Source: Dehalococcoidia bacterium
Lineage (GTDB): Bacteria > Chloroflexota > Dehalococcoidia > DSTF01 > JACRBR01
NCBI GenBank assembly: GCA_015478665.1
Contig: JADMII010000010.1
Span: 26,679-90,678, forward strand
Direction of reading: 5' to 3'
Length of the DNA stretch: 64,000 bases
Shown: piece after piece, positions 43,747 to 53,188 of the stretch
Numbering within the stretch: the first letter of the stretch is position 1
Layout of the letters: each line of letters starts with the position of its first letter
Notes under the pieces: model-generated
Database searches by the model: none
The model's input: the letters and a program-made list of their open reading frames with translations, nothing else
What the model was told of the DNA's origin: nothing
Program-made: the position numbers and the translations under genes

Positions 43747-44091
43747 TCAGGCGCGCGTGCGCTCCTTGATGCGCGCGGCCTTGCCGGTGAGACCGCGCAG
43801 GTAGTAGATGCGCGAGCGGCGCACCTTACCCTGTCGCATCACCTTCACGTTTTCCAGCCGCGGCGAGTGCAGGTTGAACGTGCGCTCGACGCCGACGCCG
43901 TGGGCGATGCGCCGCACGGTGAAATTCGCGCCGGCACCGCCGTTGTTGCGGCGGATCACCACGCCCTCGAACACCTGCGTGCGCTCACGCTCGCCTTCGA
44001 CGACCTTCGCGCTCACGCGCACCGTATCGCCGGGGCCGAAGGCCTCGATGGCGCTGTTCTCGCTCAGTTCGATCAGATCGCTTACGTCCAT
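43747..44091 (-). CDS. rplS: 50S ribosomal protein bL19
   Basis: A 114-residue L19: [79 protein letters not shown]. The ATG at 44091 gives MDVSDLIEL. It is separate from the usual rpsP-rimM-trmD cluster in this window. Confidence 0.95.
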   Translation of the reverse strand: MDVSDLIELSENSAIEAFGPGDTVRVSAKVVEGERERTQVFEGVVIRRNNGGAGANFTVRRIAHGVGVERTFNLHSPRLENVKVMRQGKVRRSRIYYLRGLTGKAARIKERTRA

Positions 44092-44430
44092 AACCGAAGC
44101 AGGGTACCGGAACGTCGCCGACGCCGCAACGGCGTAGATGGGCTTGTCGACGGGCGGTGATTCTGCCACTCCGAACCTGGGCCGCGATGCTGTCACTCCG
44201 TGAGAGGCAGCATCACCTTGAACAACACCGAACGACGAACAGCACCGAACGACGATGCGTCGACTCCCTGCGTCGACCCCGCACGCGGTGTCCGGATAGC
44301 AGATCACCCGCACGTCGGCCCCCACGCGCGGGCCCGGCATGGCAGGCGCCGGCGACGCTGGGCTACACTGGTGGGTACCGGAACGGGCGATGACGACCTC
44401 CGCGTCGGCGCGGGGCGAGGCGGAGGAGGC
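44092..44430. other. Intergenic region with a 17-bp tandem repeat
   Basis: The 339-bp gap holds the divergent control regions of rplS and the esterase gene. AACAACACCGAACGACG and AACAGCACCGAACGACG lie in tandem at 44221-44237 and 44238-44254 (16 of 17 bases identical). I see no clear promoter or gene. Confidence 0.4.
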
Positions 44431-45954
44431 ATGCGGACCATCGGCCGTCGTTCGCCCCTCTCGGCATGTCCTCCGGCGTCGCCCGGATCGCCATCGCCTC
44501 GCTCACACGCCACTGACGGCGCCGGCGGCGGGCTGCGGTTGCCGTGGCCGGGCCACTGGCGCGCGCTCGCCGCGTTTACCGCCCTCGCCATGGTCACACT
44601 CCTCACCGCCGCGTGCGCTGGCGGCGATGGCCCGCGGCGCGGCGCGCGGCCCGCCCAGGCGGCGCAGCTGACGCCGTCGGCGACGGAGGTCGCCGCCACG
44701 CCGCAGTCGCAGGCGCTGCGCAGCATCGCCACGCCGCAGACGCTGCCGGTGACCCCCGTCACCCGGACCTACAGCGTCGCCGACCCGAAGTTCGAGCCGC
44801 TCCCCGGCGCGCGGGCGATGTACGGCGCGTACAGCGGCGGCTCGTACAAGATCGAAGTGCCGACGCGGTGGAACGGCGACGTCGTCTACTTCGCTCACGG
44901 ATTCCGCGGCAGCTCGCCGTCCCTCACCGCCGACCCGCCGCCGATCCGGCAGTACCTCATCGACCGCGGATACGCCTGGGCAGCGTCGAGCTACTCGCAG
45001 AACGGCTACGAGCCCGGCGTCGGCGCGCGCGATACCTTCGCCCTGCGCGACGTCTTCGCACAGAAGGTCGGCACGCCGAAGCGTCAGTACCTGTACGGAC
45101 AGTCGATGGGCGGGCAGGTCGTCACCTACTCGCTCGAGCGGTACCCGACCGCCTACGACGGCGCGCTGAGCGAGTGCGGCGTCGTCGCCGGACGCGAGAT
45201 TCTCGACTACTTCCTCAGCTGGGGCACGCTTGCCGCGTATTTCAGCAACACTGACCTGCTCGGCGTGACGAGCAGCGCCAACGCGCTCGGCGCCCGCATC
45301 AAAGATGTCGTCGCGCCGGCGCTCGGCACGGCGGCGGACCCGACGACGCAGGGGCGCGCCTTCGCCGATGTGATCGAGAACCTGACCGGCGGCCCACGTC
45401 CGTTCTTCCGCCAGGGCTTCGCGGCGCAGTACGCGCTCAACTTCCTCGTCCTCGTCGACGCCGCGGGCAACGCCGGCCCGTCGAACGCGGCCGCCGACAA
45501 CACGACGACGACGTACCGCATCGACGACGGCTACGGCGTCACCACGGCGCAGCTCAACCGCGACATCGCGCGGGTCGCCGCAAACCCCGCGTACCGTGAC
45601 CCGAAGACCTATCCGGAATTCGGCCCCGAGACGGGGAAGATCGCGCGGCCGCTCCTGACGATCCACGGCACCGGCGACCTCTTCGTGCCGATCAGCCAGG
45701 AGCAGTCGTACCGTGCGCTCGTCGACGCCGCCGGCAGCGGCAATCTGCTCGTCCAGCGGGCGATCCGCAGTGCCGGCCACTGCACCTTCACCGAACAGGA
45801 GCGCGAGCGGTCGTTCGACGACCTCGTCGCCTGGGTGACGCAGGGGAAGAAGCCCGCCGGCGATGACCTGCGCGGCGAGCTGAGCAACGTCGGCCTCGCC
45901 TTCACGCAGCCGCTGCGCCCGGACGACCCTGCGGCCGCGGCCCCGTCGCCGTGA
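44431..45954 (+). CDS. Secreted alpha/beta hydrolase (tannase/feruloyl esterase-like), lipoprotein
   Basis: A 507-residue exported hydrolase. After a charged leader and a hydrophobic core comes a lipobox (TAAC, about residue 61), then a Thr/Pro linker. The catalytic domain has [10 protein letters not shown] (oxyanion region), RDVFAQKVG, the nucleophile elbow [12 protein letters not shown] and a C-terminal [25 protein letters not shown] with the Asp, and the histidine in [10 protein letters not shown]. The ATG at 44431 follows CGGAGGAGG. The substrate class cannot be told from sequence. Confidence 0.85.
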   Translation: MRTIGRRSPLSACPPASPGSPSPRSHATDGAGGGLRLPWPGHWRALAAFTALAMVTLLTAACAGGDGPRRGARPAQAAQLTPSATEVAATPQSQALRSIATPQTLPVTPVTRTYSVADPKFEPLPGARAMYGAYSGGSYKIEVPTRWNGDVVYFAHGFRGSSPSLTADPPPIRQYLIDRGYAWAASSYSQNGYEPGVGARDTFALRDVFAQKVGTPKRQYLYGQSMGGQVVTYSLERYPTAYDGALSECGVVAGREILDYFLSWGTLAAYFSNTDLLGVTSSANALGARIKDVVAPALGTAADPTTQGRAFADVIENLTGGPRPFFRQGFAAQYALNFLVLVDAAGNAGPSNAAADNTTTTYRIDDGYGVTTAQLNRDIARVAANPAYRDPKTYPEFGPETGKIARPLLTIHGTGDLFVPISQEQSYRALVDAAGSGNLLVQRAIRSAGHCTFTEQERERSFDDLVAWVTQGKKPAGDDLRGELSNVGLAFTQPLRPDDPAAAAPSP

Positions 45955-46129
45955 CCGTCATGCAGCAGCGCCGCCGCATGACGTGCGGCGCCCTGATACG
46001 CCGACGGCGCCCTCCGCACGTCGCCGCAACACCGACACCGACCTCCCGCGCCTCCCCAGATCCAACCTCGAACGCCCACCACCCGACACCGCCGCCAATC
46101 GCCCGCACGTCCCCGCGCCCCTCTCGTAC

Positions 46130-47194
46130 CTACACCGCACCTCTCACCGCCTGTCCATACAGCGCCTCCATCGCCGCGGCGTTGTCCTGCCAGCGATAGT
46201 GCTCCGCCACGAACGCGCGTCCCGCGGCCCCCATCGCACGCCGCAGCGACGCATCGCGCGCCAAGCGCTCGACCGCGGCGGCGAGCGCCGGCGGGGCCGC
46301 CGGCGGCACGAGGATGCCCGTCACGCCGTCGACGACGACGTCCGGGATGCCGTGAATGTCCGACGCCACCACCGGCAGCTCCATCGCGCTCGCCTCGATC
46401 GCCGAGACGCCGAAGCCCTCCCACGTCGACGGCATCGCGAAGATGTCCATCCGCTGCAGCGCCTGCGGCACGCGCTCGTGCGGCAGATCGCCGGCGAACT
46501 CCACACGATCGGAGATGCCGAGGCGCGCCGCGAGCCGCTGGAGCGCCGGGCGCGACGGCCCGTCGCCCACGAGCAGGAGCGCCACGTCGACCCCGCGCGT
46601 ACAGAGCATGGCGACGGCGCGCAGCAGATGCTCGATGCCCTTTTCCGGCGACAGGCGCGCGACTGCGCCGACGGTGATCCGATCGTCGGCCTCGTGGGGA
46701 AGCGGGCGGAAGCGCGCGAGGTCGACGCCGTACGGCACGACGACCACGCGCCGGCCTGCGGGCATGTACGGCGCCGTCGCCGTCGCCAGCCGCGCGCCGG
46801 TCGCCGTCACGATGTCCGCGCGCCGGAGCGCGAAGCGTGTGATCCAGGCGTGCAGCGGCGAGAGGCGCGGCGCTTCGAGGATGTCCGTCCCCCAGACGGA
46901 GACGATGGACGGCCGGGCGCCAGAGAGCCCGGCGAGGAAGCCGTAACTCGTCAGGTGCAGCGCGTGCACAAGGTCAGGACGAAGCTCGCGTATCAGGCTC
47001 GTGACGCGCGGTGCGTGGAGCAGGTAGCGCGGCTTGCCCAGGCACTCGAAGCCGTCGACGTAGTGCACCGTCGCGCCCGCGATCTCCGCCGGCCGAAACG
47101 AGATCACGTGCGCATCCCAGCCCGCGGCGACGAAGTGCTCGACCCAGCGTCGGGTGTGGATGTACGGCGCGTCGGCGAGGTAGACGACGTTCAC
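46130..47194 (-). CDS. Glycosyltransferase family 4 (GT-B fold)
   Basis: A 354-residue retaining GT4-like enzyme. N-terminal Rossmann half: VVYLADAPYIHTRRWVEHFVAAGWDAHVISF. The donor-binding C-terminal half has RLSPEKGIEHLLRA and the EX7E region EGFGVSAIEASAMELPVVASDIHGIPDVVVDGVTGILVPP. It could work in capsule, cell-wall glycan or glycolipid synthesis. It stands alone. Confidence 0.88.
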   Translation of the reverse strand: MNVVYLADAPYIHTRRWVEHFVAAGWDAHVISFRPAEIAGATVHYVDGFECLGKPRYLLHAPRVTSLIRELRPDLVHALHLTSYGFLAGLSGARPSIVSVWGTDILEAPRLSPLHAWITRFALRRADIVTATGARLATATAPYMPAGRRVVVVPYGVDLARFRPLPHEADDRITVGAVARLSPEKGIEHLLRAVAMLCTRGVDVALLLVGDGPSRPALQRLAARLGISDRVEFAGDLPHERVPQALQRMDIFAMPSTWEGFGVSAIEASAMELPVVASDIHGIPDVVVDGVTGILVPPAAPPALAAAVERLARDASLRRAMGAAGRAFVAEHYRWQDNAAAMEALYGQAVRGAV

Positions 47195-47472
47195 GCCGAC
47201 GTGCGGGGTCGCCGGCGGCGCACGGCGGGCGCGCGGAACATCGCGGACGATGGCCGTCGGCGAGCGGCGTTCGACATGCGGCTATTGTAGACGCAGACGC
47301 GGCTCTTCCTCCGCTGCGAATAGCGGATCGCCCTGCCAGCCGCCGCCGGGAGCTGTCCCCAAGGGGGTGACGCCCGTACCCGCAGGGTGCCCGCCGATGC
47401 GCCCCGCGCGCGGGCGCGGCCTCCGGCACGCGCGCAGCGGTGCGGCTCACCGGGCCGGCGGTCGTGGCTCGA

Positions 47473-49080
47473 TCAGCGCAACGGGATGCCGTTGTACAAC
47501 AGGTCGTCGTCGCCGGTGAAGACGTCCGTCGTGAGGTTCGCCAGCGCCACGATCGGCCGGTCCGACTCGAGGATCGCCGTGCCGGCGAAGCCATCGGGCA
47601 GAATGCCCTCCTGGTTCTGGAAGACGGTGAACTCGCGGAACGCCCGCACCGTGTACGACTGCTCGCCGCCGGGCAGGTCGAGCCCCAGGTAGCGGATGCG
47701 CACGTTCGCCTGGCCGCCGTCGGCGACGAGCACCCGGAACCACGAGTTCCAGCCGTTCTTGCCCTGGTACGGCCCGTAGTTCTTGTTCAGCACCGGCAGC
47801 AGCACGCGCGTCGCGCCGTCCTGCGGCGTGAAGCCGGCATAGTTCGTGAACGTGTCGGCGAAGGCCGTGTTGCGGCTGACGATGACGCCGATCGGCTGCG
47901 TCGACGTGATGCGTCCGGTGCCGACGAAGTTCCGCGGCAGCGCGTCGCCGGGCGCCAGGCAGTTGGCGTAGTCGTCGCGCTCCTGGAAGCACAGCCGCGC
48001 GCCAGCGACGGTCAGCGTGTTCTGCTTCGCCACGAACGCATTGCCGCGGTCCAGGTCGAAGCCCTCGAACCGGATCGTCACCTGCGCCGGCCGGCTCGGG
48101 TCCTTGTTCTCGATCTGGAAGTGTGTGCTGAAGCCGTTGAACGGCCCCACCTGCCGGTCGACGAGCGGCAGCAACACCGTCGTACTCATCTGGCTGTCGT
48201 CGAGCGCGCGATACGAGCTGAACGGATTGTAGATGCTGTTCCACGTGTCGGCCGTCGCCGTCAACAGCTGCTTGTCAGCGGGAACGCCGGCGGCGTTGGT
48301 CGACGTCTCGATGCGGACGGAGCCGGTGAAGCCGGCCGGCACGCCGAAGCTGTCGGGGTCGCGGAAGAGCGTCGCTCGCGGCGCCAGCGGCCGGCCGCCG
48401 TTCGGGCAGCCGGGCTGCCTCGCGCCGCTCGTGCCGAGGCGATACGGATCCCAGGCGATCTCGCCGTCGGTGTAGTTGCTGAGATAGGTGATGGTGACGC
48501 AGGCCGTTACGCTGTCGCTCAGATTCTGCACCGCGAAGCGGCCGTTCCAGTCGCGCTGGGCGCCGTCCTTGTTGGCGATGAGCGGCAGGTACATCTTCGC
48601 CGAGCCGGCGTTCAGCGTCGTCGTGTTGCCATCGACCATGAAGGCGCCGTTTCGGCGGACGTCTTTCGCCTGCAACGCGACGATCGGCTGGTCGCTCTCG
48701 ATCACCGCGGAGCCGCGATATCCCTGCGGCAGCTGCGGCTGGTTCGCCTGGAAGAACGTCCAACCCTGCCCGGGGCCGATCGGCGGACAGCCGGCCGATG
48801 GGCAGGCGTCCTGCGCCAGCTGCGCGCCGGACTCGCTGTAGTAGGTCACAGTCACCGTCGCGTCGCTCGCGCCAATGTTCTGCACCCGCACCCACGAGTT
48901 CTCGGCGCCGAACGTGAACGCCATCATCGTACTGGCGTCGGCCGGCGGGGGCTGCGTCCTGCGGAACGACGAGACGCCGCCGGAGGCCAGCGCCGAAAGC
49001 GAAAGAACCGCGACGGCCAGCATCGGAAGCCGGAGGTCGCGCAGTCCTCGCCACGCCGGTATTCGGATGTGCCGCATCAC
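47473..49080 (-). CDS. Large secreted beta-repeat protein, unknown function
   Basis: A 535-residue exported protein with a signal peptide (hydrophobic core about residues 18-34, then ASGG). The mature part consists of repeated beta-rich units of about 110-150 residues; each contains NSWVRVQNIGASDATVTVTYYSESG or STHFQIENKDPSRPAQVTIRFEGFD-like text, then GYRGSAVIESDQPIVALQAKD or GFAGTAILESDRPIVALANLT. This is the pattern of bacterial secreted proteins of unknown role found in Chloroflexota. No enzyme motif. Function unknown. Confidence 0.72.
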   Translation of the reverse strand: MMRHIRIPAWRGLRDLRLPMLAVAVLSLSALASGGVSSFRRTQPPPADASTMMAFTFGAENSWVRVQNIGASDATVTVTYYSESGAQLAQDACPSAGCPPIGPGQGWTFFQANQPQLPQGYRGSAVIESDQPIVALQAKDVRRNGAFMVDGNTTTLNAGSAKMYLPLIANKDGAQRDWNGRFAVQNLSDSVTACVTITYLSNYTDGEIAWDPYRLGTSGARQPGCPNGGRPLAPRATLFRDPDSFGVPAGFTGSVRIETSTNAAGVPADKQLLTATADTWNSIYNPFSSYRALDDSQMSTTVLLPLVDRQVGPFNGFSTHFQIENKDPSRPAQVTIRFEGFDLDRGNAFVAKQNTLTVAGARLCFQERDDYANCLAPGDALPRNFVGTGRITSTQPIGVIVSRNTAFADTFTNYAGFTPQDGATRVLLPVLNKNYGPYQGKNGWNSWFRVLVADGGQANVRIRYLGLDLPGGEQSYTVRAFREFTVFQNQEGILPDGFAGTAILESDRPIVALANLTTDVFTGDDDLLYNGIPLR

Positions 49081-49220
49081 CGGATCCTTCCGTCCACCGC
49101 CACCCGCGGCATTCTACGGGCGCCGGATCGAAGCGGTCAACCGGATGTTGGATGTTCGATGCCGGACGTGGCGATGCGAAGTTGAGGCCCGGAGACCAAC
49201 GCGGCCCGCAACGCACGGTC

Positions 49221-49296
49221 TGGCACCCCCGGCAGGATTCGAACCTGCGACCGTCGGATTAGAAGTCCGGTGCTCTGTCCACTGAGCTACGGGGGC
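49221..49296 (-). tRNA. tRNA-Arg(UCU), left copy (att repeat)
   Basis: Minus strand: acceptor GCCCCCG paired with CGGGGGT, D arm GCTC...GAGC, anticodon loop CTTCTAA (anticodon UCU), T arm GCAGG-TTCGAAT-CCTGC, encoded CCA. The anticodon stem has a C-A mismatch at its first pair. Identical over 76 bp to the copy at 59439-59514, and forms the left boundary of the integrated element. Confidence 0.95.
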
Positions 49297-49361
49297 GTTT
49301 CAGGCTCTCAATCAGCCTACTAAGTCTCTAGTTTCCGCTTTCTTGCTGCCGCTCAAGGAGC

Positions 49362-50231
49362 ATGAAGGTGAATCTGGCACAAGCGATAGAACGTTATCCG
49401 GCGCATCTCGGTGGGCGTGGCATTAGCGTAGAAACGCAGAGCAAGTACCTCTACGAACTTCGTCAGCTTTCTCGGCTGATGGTCAACACGGATTGGCCGA
49501 CTTACGCCGCGTTGGCCGACTGGCAGTCGAGCTTCCCTGCTCTCACGAAGACAACGGTGCATCATAAAGTGACCGCCATCAAGGCGTTCTTCCGGTGGGC
49601 CGTTGATATGGGCTACATCACGACTGACCCCGCCGAGAAGCTCGTCGTTCCGAAACGCCCCAAGACGCTGCCGGAGACTCTTACCGACAGCCAAGTGGAC
49701 TACCTGCTTCACAAGTGGGAGCCGTACTACATGAAGCGCGACGGTTTTCTAATTGACCGCGACAAGGCGCTCGTGAAGGTGTTCATTATGACGGGCCTGA
49801 GGCGAGCGGAACTGACGGCATTGAACGTCGGAGATGTGAGCCTCGAAGGTCGAGCGGTGGCAGTGAGGTCTGGCAAAGGCGACCGCGATAGGACGGTAAT
49901 CATCCCCAAGAACGTCATTCCCGAACTGCGTGCGCTGACGCAACGACGTGAGTACGATGAGCCGCTATTTGTCGGCAAAGGTGGTGAGCGGCTGGCTCCG
50001 AACGCCATCAACGAGATGTTCCATCGGAAGATTTCCAACGCACTCGGACGCCGCGTGACACCGCACATGTGCCGACATGCTTACGCGACTTACCTCGTGA
50101 ACCGTGGCGTCCCGTTGCACCAGATTCAGACACAGCTTGGGCATTCGAGCCTGACGACGACGCAGATTTACCTCCACGCCACACAGCGCGAGGTGAGGGA
50201 TTCGATGGATGTCTTGGATGACCTAGCGTAA
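49362..50231 (+). CDS. Tyrosine recombinase (integrase)
   Basis: A 289-residue XerC/integrase-type recombinase. N-terminal SAM-like core-binding domain (AIERYPAHLGGRGISVETQSKYLYEL ... AIKAFFRWAVDMGYIT). Catalytic residues: Arg147 in TGLRRAEL, Lys172 in SGKGDRDR, His235 and Arg238 in HMCRHAYAT, His261 in LGHSSLTTTQ and the nucleophile Tyr270. It lies 65 bp from the left tRNA copy and points inward, the usual place for an integrase. It should catalyse integration into and excision from the tRNA-Arg site. It is shorter than XerC/XerD by few residues, so a host Xer protein is the main alternative, which the location argues against. Confidence 0.95.
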   Translation: MKVNLAQAIERYPAHLGGRGISVETQSKYLYELRQLSRLMVNTDWPTYAALADWQSSFPALTKTTVHHKVTAIKAFFRWAVDMGYITTDPAEKLVVPKRPKTLPETLTDSQVDYLLHKWEPYYMKRDGFLIDRDKALVKVFIMTGLRRAELTALNVGDVSLEGRAVAVRSGKGDRDRTVIIPKNVIPELRALTQRREYDEPLFVGKGGERLAPNAINEMFHRKISNALGRRVTPHMCRHAYATYLVNRGVPLHQIQTQLGHSSLTTTQIYLHATQREVRDSMDVLDDLA

Positions 50232-50253
50232 ACTGACGGCTGGTTGAGGCGTA

Positions 50254-50285
50254 GAAGCCCCGGCATCCGACCGGGGCTTCTCTAC
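50254..50285. terminator. Bidirectional terminator between integrase and wHTH gene
   Basis: Perfect 10-bp inverted repeat GAAGCCCCGG / CCGGGGCTTC (50254-50263 and 50271-50280) with a seven-base loop, followed on both sides by T- or A-rich bases. Lies between convergent genes. Confidence 0.75.
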
Positions 50286-50304
50286 GTCTGAGAGCGGTGA
50301 CCTC

Positions 50305-50559
50305 TCACGCAGCCTCGGAGCGACTCGGCACACCAACTAGCCGGTACTCCCACAGGGTGCCACCGAGGTGGCGCTTCTCAATGTCGAACCCCTTCTTTCT
50401 GAGCGTGTGGATAATCGCGCCGAACCGGAAGCTGGTAGCGTCAACCATGTCCTGCTGACTGTGCCACTGGCCGTCACCTAGCATGGTGACCATCGACCGT
50501 TCGTAGTTGGGCAAGACCTCTAGCCAAGCTCGGTAGGATTCCCGTTCCTCGCGTGTCAT
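50305..50559 (-). CDS. Small winged-helix-like protein, excisionase or regulator candidate
   Basis: An 84-residue protein. It reads as a compact winged helix: ERESYRAWLEVLPNYERSMVTML, GDGQWHSQQDMVDATSFRFGAIIHTLRKKGFDIEKRHLGGTLWEYRLV. The pattern of helix, helix, recognition helix, then beta wing is DNA-binding. AAGGAG precedes the ATG at 50559. Near the integrase and convergent with it, so it may act as excisionase or repressor. That is inference from position. Confidence 0.7.
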   Translation of the reverse strand: MTREERESYRAWLEVLPNYERSMVTMLGDGQWHSQQDMVDATSFRFGAIIHTLRKKGFDIEKRHLGGTLWEYRLVGVPSRSEAA

Positions 50560-51285
50560 GGGCTTTCTCCTTCTCTCTCTTATATGTTCGGATTGAAGCC
50601 ACCGAGATTGAACGGCTCACCGGCCCGCCGTAACCCACGACCATAGCGCCGGACTCAAAAGGAGGTGTTGGCACGTCGCCCGGTCGCCACCTGCCGGAGT
50701 ATCACGCGTCTACGCCTATCCGCGTCAGCCGACAGAGCGTTTGCTTTCCACGCTGACCCGACGATTTCGTGCGCTGCTCGGCCTTTGGTTGAATCTGACG
50801 CGAGACCTCGGCGAGGTGACCTCAGCGTAGAAAGCCCCGTCCGAGCCGGTTTTGACATCGAACACACGTCACGCGCTCGCAGGTTCCGCCGCGCGGAGGC
50901 GCGCGCATAGCCGGAGATGCCCATTCTCGGCGCTACGACGCGATTGTGGGCGTGTTAGCGCGGAAGTAGAGTATCTGGTCAATTAGGTACCTTAGGTCTC
51001 TGATGCCATAGCGTTTCTTCTGCCGACCGCGTTTCCCGGAGCCGTCAAGCAGACGATAGGAAATCGGCGCGCGAGCCGATACTATGAGGGACAACTGAAT
51101 AGCATCCAGAGTAGGCGCGAGGGGGATTGACCCACCTCGACTCCTCGGCAACCGACCGGCCACGGCACGGTGCCAAGAATGATGCGGCTCCCGGCGGAGC
51201 AAATCGTGGCGTGACGGCCTCAATGGCCGTTTGTCGTTCCTCCGGGTTCCGCACGTCGATGACCGGCGCGAATCTAGGAGGACAC
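50560..51285. other. Element interval without a convincing gene
   Basis: A 726-bp stretch with Arg/Ala-rich shadow frames only. It contains an inverted repeat ACCTC-GGC-GAGGT at 50805-50817 and a hairpin GAGG(T)GGG-TCAAT-CCC-CCTC (minus strand, about 51118-51137). AAAAGGAGG at about 50657-50665 precedes a TTG but lies too close to be a normal start. Could hold cis sites. Confidence 0.35.
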
Positions 51286-51645
51286 ATGCAGAACTCAACC
51301 GGCGCTCTTCCAAGACCCTCCTTCGGGACGCCGCGCTATCGCGCGCGACTGAATGGATGGGCGATTGACCCGCAGGAAGTTGCGCCCCCGCCCCACGCTT
51401 GGCGGCAGTGTCCGTGCCAACAAGACCTCAGCTTGAACGGCTGTGCGTGCGAATGCCACGGACACAAGCCGCTGCCGATACCACTCCGCCGCCGTTGGAA
51501 CGGCCAGTGTACGGCGCGCATCATCGACATCGTGACCCGCGACAAGAGAACGCCCGGTGAGTTGAACCGAGAGCGACGTGAGCGTGTTGCCTCAACGCGA
51601 CAGCCGAAGCTGTTCGAGTCAACCGGGAGGGGTGACAAGTGGTAA
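51286..51645 (+). CDS. Small Cys/His-rich protein of the element, unknown
   Basis: A 119-residue protein starting at ATG 51286, preceded by AGGAGG at about 51276-51281. The middle carries a metal-binding-like cluster CPCQQDLSLNGCACECHGH, followed by basic arginine-rich segments. Its last seven bases overlap the GTG start of the next ORF. Unknown function. Confidence 0.65.
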   Translation: MQNSTGALPRPSFGTPRYRARLNGWAIDPQEVAPPPHAWRQCPCQQDLSLNGCACECHGHKPLPIPLRRRWNGQCTARIIDIVTRDKRTPGELNRERRERVASTRQPKLFESTGRGDKW

Positions 51646-51872
51646 GCGAAAACGTTGAGACCGGCATCATCACTGGCATCATCGACTGTGGCAGCATCGT
51701 GCAGGTACTCATCCACACAGAGGATGGACTGTCCGTTCTCGCGGCGGACGGCAATATGTTCCGGCGTGCCGAGGCGGAGTGCGGTCGGCTCGGCGGGGTG
51801 CATGTGGAGTTCATGCAGAATGGATGGGGCGGACTTGAATGGTTCGCGCCGCTTGAAACGGAGGAGTACTGA
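51639..51872 (+). CDS. Small element ORF, unknown
   Basis: A 77-residue acidic protein: GIITGIIDCGSIVQVLIHTEDGLSVLAADGNMFRRA, then GGVHVEFMQNGWGGLEWF. Probably a single small beta domain. GTG start at 51639 with GGAGGGG upstream; the stop TGA overlaps the next ATG (TGATG). Co-translated with its neighbours. Confidence 0.65.
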   Translation: MVSENVETGIITGIIDCGSIVQVLIHTEDGLSVLAADGNMFRRAEAECGRLGGVHVEFMQNGWGGLEWFAPLETEEY

Positions 51873-52027
51873 TGAACGAACCGCCGGTCACGAACGCGGG
51901 CGGCGATGTCCTCTGTCCGAATTGCCGCCGGTTCATCCCGGTGGAGTATGACGCCGACTTCTGTGTGTTCGGGCGGCACAAGAGGAAAGAGGCCGTCGAA
52001 GAGCAGGACTCGCAGCACAAGGTTTAA
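51872..52027 (+). CDS. 51-residue zinc-ribbon peptide of the element
   Basis: Below usual ORF cut-offs. Starts at ATG 51872 overlapping the stop of the previous gene. Sequence MNEPPVTNAGGDVLCPNCR...FCVFGRHKRKEAVEEQ: a CPNC knuckle and a later cysteine/histidine suggest a small zinc ribbon. GAGGAG at about 51861-51866 precedes it. Unknown function. Confidence 0.55.
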   Translation: MNEPPVTNAGGDVLCPNCRRFIPVEYDADFCVFGRHKRKEAVEEQDSQHKV

Positions 52028-52166
52028 CCCCTTCGGCGGTGGCCCCAAACGACTTCACCCAAGTGAGTAGTTAAGGCTGTCTGTTGTCGCCGAGAAAAAA
52101 TCCGCAGAAAAATGGAACGCCCCTAACGGCGCTCAGAGTCGCAAAGGGTGTGGGAGGTGCGGTCAC

Positions 52167-52451
52167 ATGGTGCGACGTATTCACGGTATGACGACAGGCC
52201 AGACGAACCGCGTTTGCGAGAAAGTCTTGGCTCTCACGCGGGAATGGCTGCTCGAACACGCTGCTACTGATGACCTCCTCGTCGGCGCGGCGGCGATGGC
52301 TGATTTGAATCGCGACTGCTACGTCGGGTTGGCAGAGTGCTCCTACACGTCGGCGGACGGACAATCGGTCAGCCAGCAACTCGTATGGCGGCTCGACCAC
52401 ACGTTCGCGGCCATAGGCGAGCCAGAAGTCAGGCCCACTCTGGGCAGTTAG
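52167..52451 (+). CDS. Unknown protein of the element
   Basis: A 94-residue mostly helical protein (MTTGQTNRVCEKVLALTREWLLEHAATDD, ADLNRDCYVGLAECSYTSADGQSVSQQLVWRL). GGGAGGTG at about 52150-52157 precedes the ATG. No family recognised. Confidence 0.6.
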   Translation: MVRRIHGMTTGQTNRVCEKVLALTREWLLEHAATDDLLVGAAAMADLNRDCYVGLAECSYTSADGQSVSQQLVWRLDHTFAAIGEPEVRPTLGS

Positions 52452-52554
52452 ACCGCATAGCCGCCTGACAGCGCCTCTAGCGAGATGTTCCCACCGTTGA
52501 GGGACAGGATGAGGTGACAGACGACAGTAAGATGTAGGGCCGGAGGTCTTCGTC

Positions 52555-53154
52555 TTGGAACCTATGTTTACGCTTCCCTACTCGGAATACGCAGTCGCGC
52601 AGCAACTTCAAGAGGTGCTCCCGAAGAAGGACGGCTACGCGATAAGCATCCCACTAGGCCGCCAGAACAAAGGGTGGGACTTGATAGCGCATTCGTCAGA
52701 GTCCCATCGTGCTGCGACCATCCAAGTGAAGAGTTCTCGCTCGTACAGTGGAGTCCCCGCGAAGACATCGCGGGCGCGGAAGCGATTCACGCACTACTTC
52801 TGGTTCAATAACTTCGAGTGGCAGACGAACGCAGCGGACTTCTACGTGCTCTTCGGGCTGTACCCGCTTCCCGATGGCAAAGCCTTAGACAAATCAACGC
52901 CGTCGAAGTGGTGGGTTCACCGCTCGCTGTTGTTCACGTCGCAAGAGATGAAGGAGTTCCTCGACCCTATCGAAGGAAAGTTCTTCGACTTCGGATTCGA
53001 CATCGACAACCGGCACTGTCTTCGCCGAGTCCGAGGGGCACAGCATCCGGGCGAAGAGTGCTTTGAGGACTTCATATTTGCTAACCGCGCCACCGACCTA
53101 AGAACCTTCCTCGCTGCCGGGAAGGTAAGTCATCAAGTGCTCAAGCGACATTGA
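52555..53154 (+). CDS. PD-(D/E)XK-like nuclease candidate
   Basis: A 199-residue protein. The N-terminal half fits a restriction-endonuclease-like core: SEYAVAQQLQEVL (helix with Glu), GYAISIPLGRQNKGWDLIAHSS (Asp), then AATIQVKSSRSY (QVK). The D...(E/Q)xK spacing is right for the superfamily, and Q in place of the second acid is a known variant. A C-terminal part with many aromatics follows. I take the TTG at 52555 because GGAGG precedes it with good spacing; ATG 52564 is an alternative. Convergent with an XRE regulator. No methyltransferase is nearby. Confidence 0.55.
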   Translation: MEPMFTLPYSEYAVAQQLQEVLPKKDGYAISIPLGRQNKGWDLIAHSSESHRAATIQVKSSRSYSGVPAKTSRARKRFTHYFWFNNFEWQTNAADFYVLFGLYPLPDGKALDKSTPSKWWVHRSLLFTSQEMKEFLDPIEGKFFDFGFDIDNRHCLRRVRGAQHPGEECFEDFIFANRATDLRTFLAAGKVSHQVLKRH

Positions 53155-53188
53155 GGGCACGCCGCAGTTGTTCGAACGGGTACCTGCG

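Noticed and set aside
49362..50231. Integrase as host XerC or XerD
   Set aside because: Location next to the tRNA boundary, AT-rich composition and inward orientation fit an element integrase better.
50665..50910. 81-residue ORF after a strong AGGAGG
   Set aside because: The start lies too close to the ribosome-binding site and the product is Arg/Ala-rich, as in shadow frames.
51101..51180. tRNA-like 3' half on the minus strand inside the element
   Set aside because: A T-arm-like hairpin and a GTGGCCGG segment resemble part of a tRNA-Ser or tRNA-Leu, but no anticodon arm or acceptor pairing can be built.
52555..53154. Complete restriction-modification system
   Set aside because: No methyltransferase gene is present in the element.
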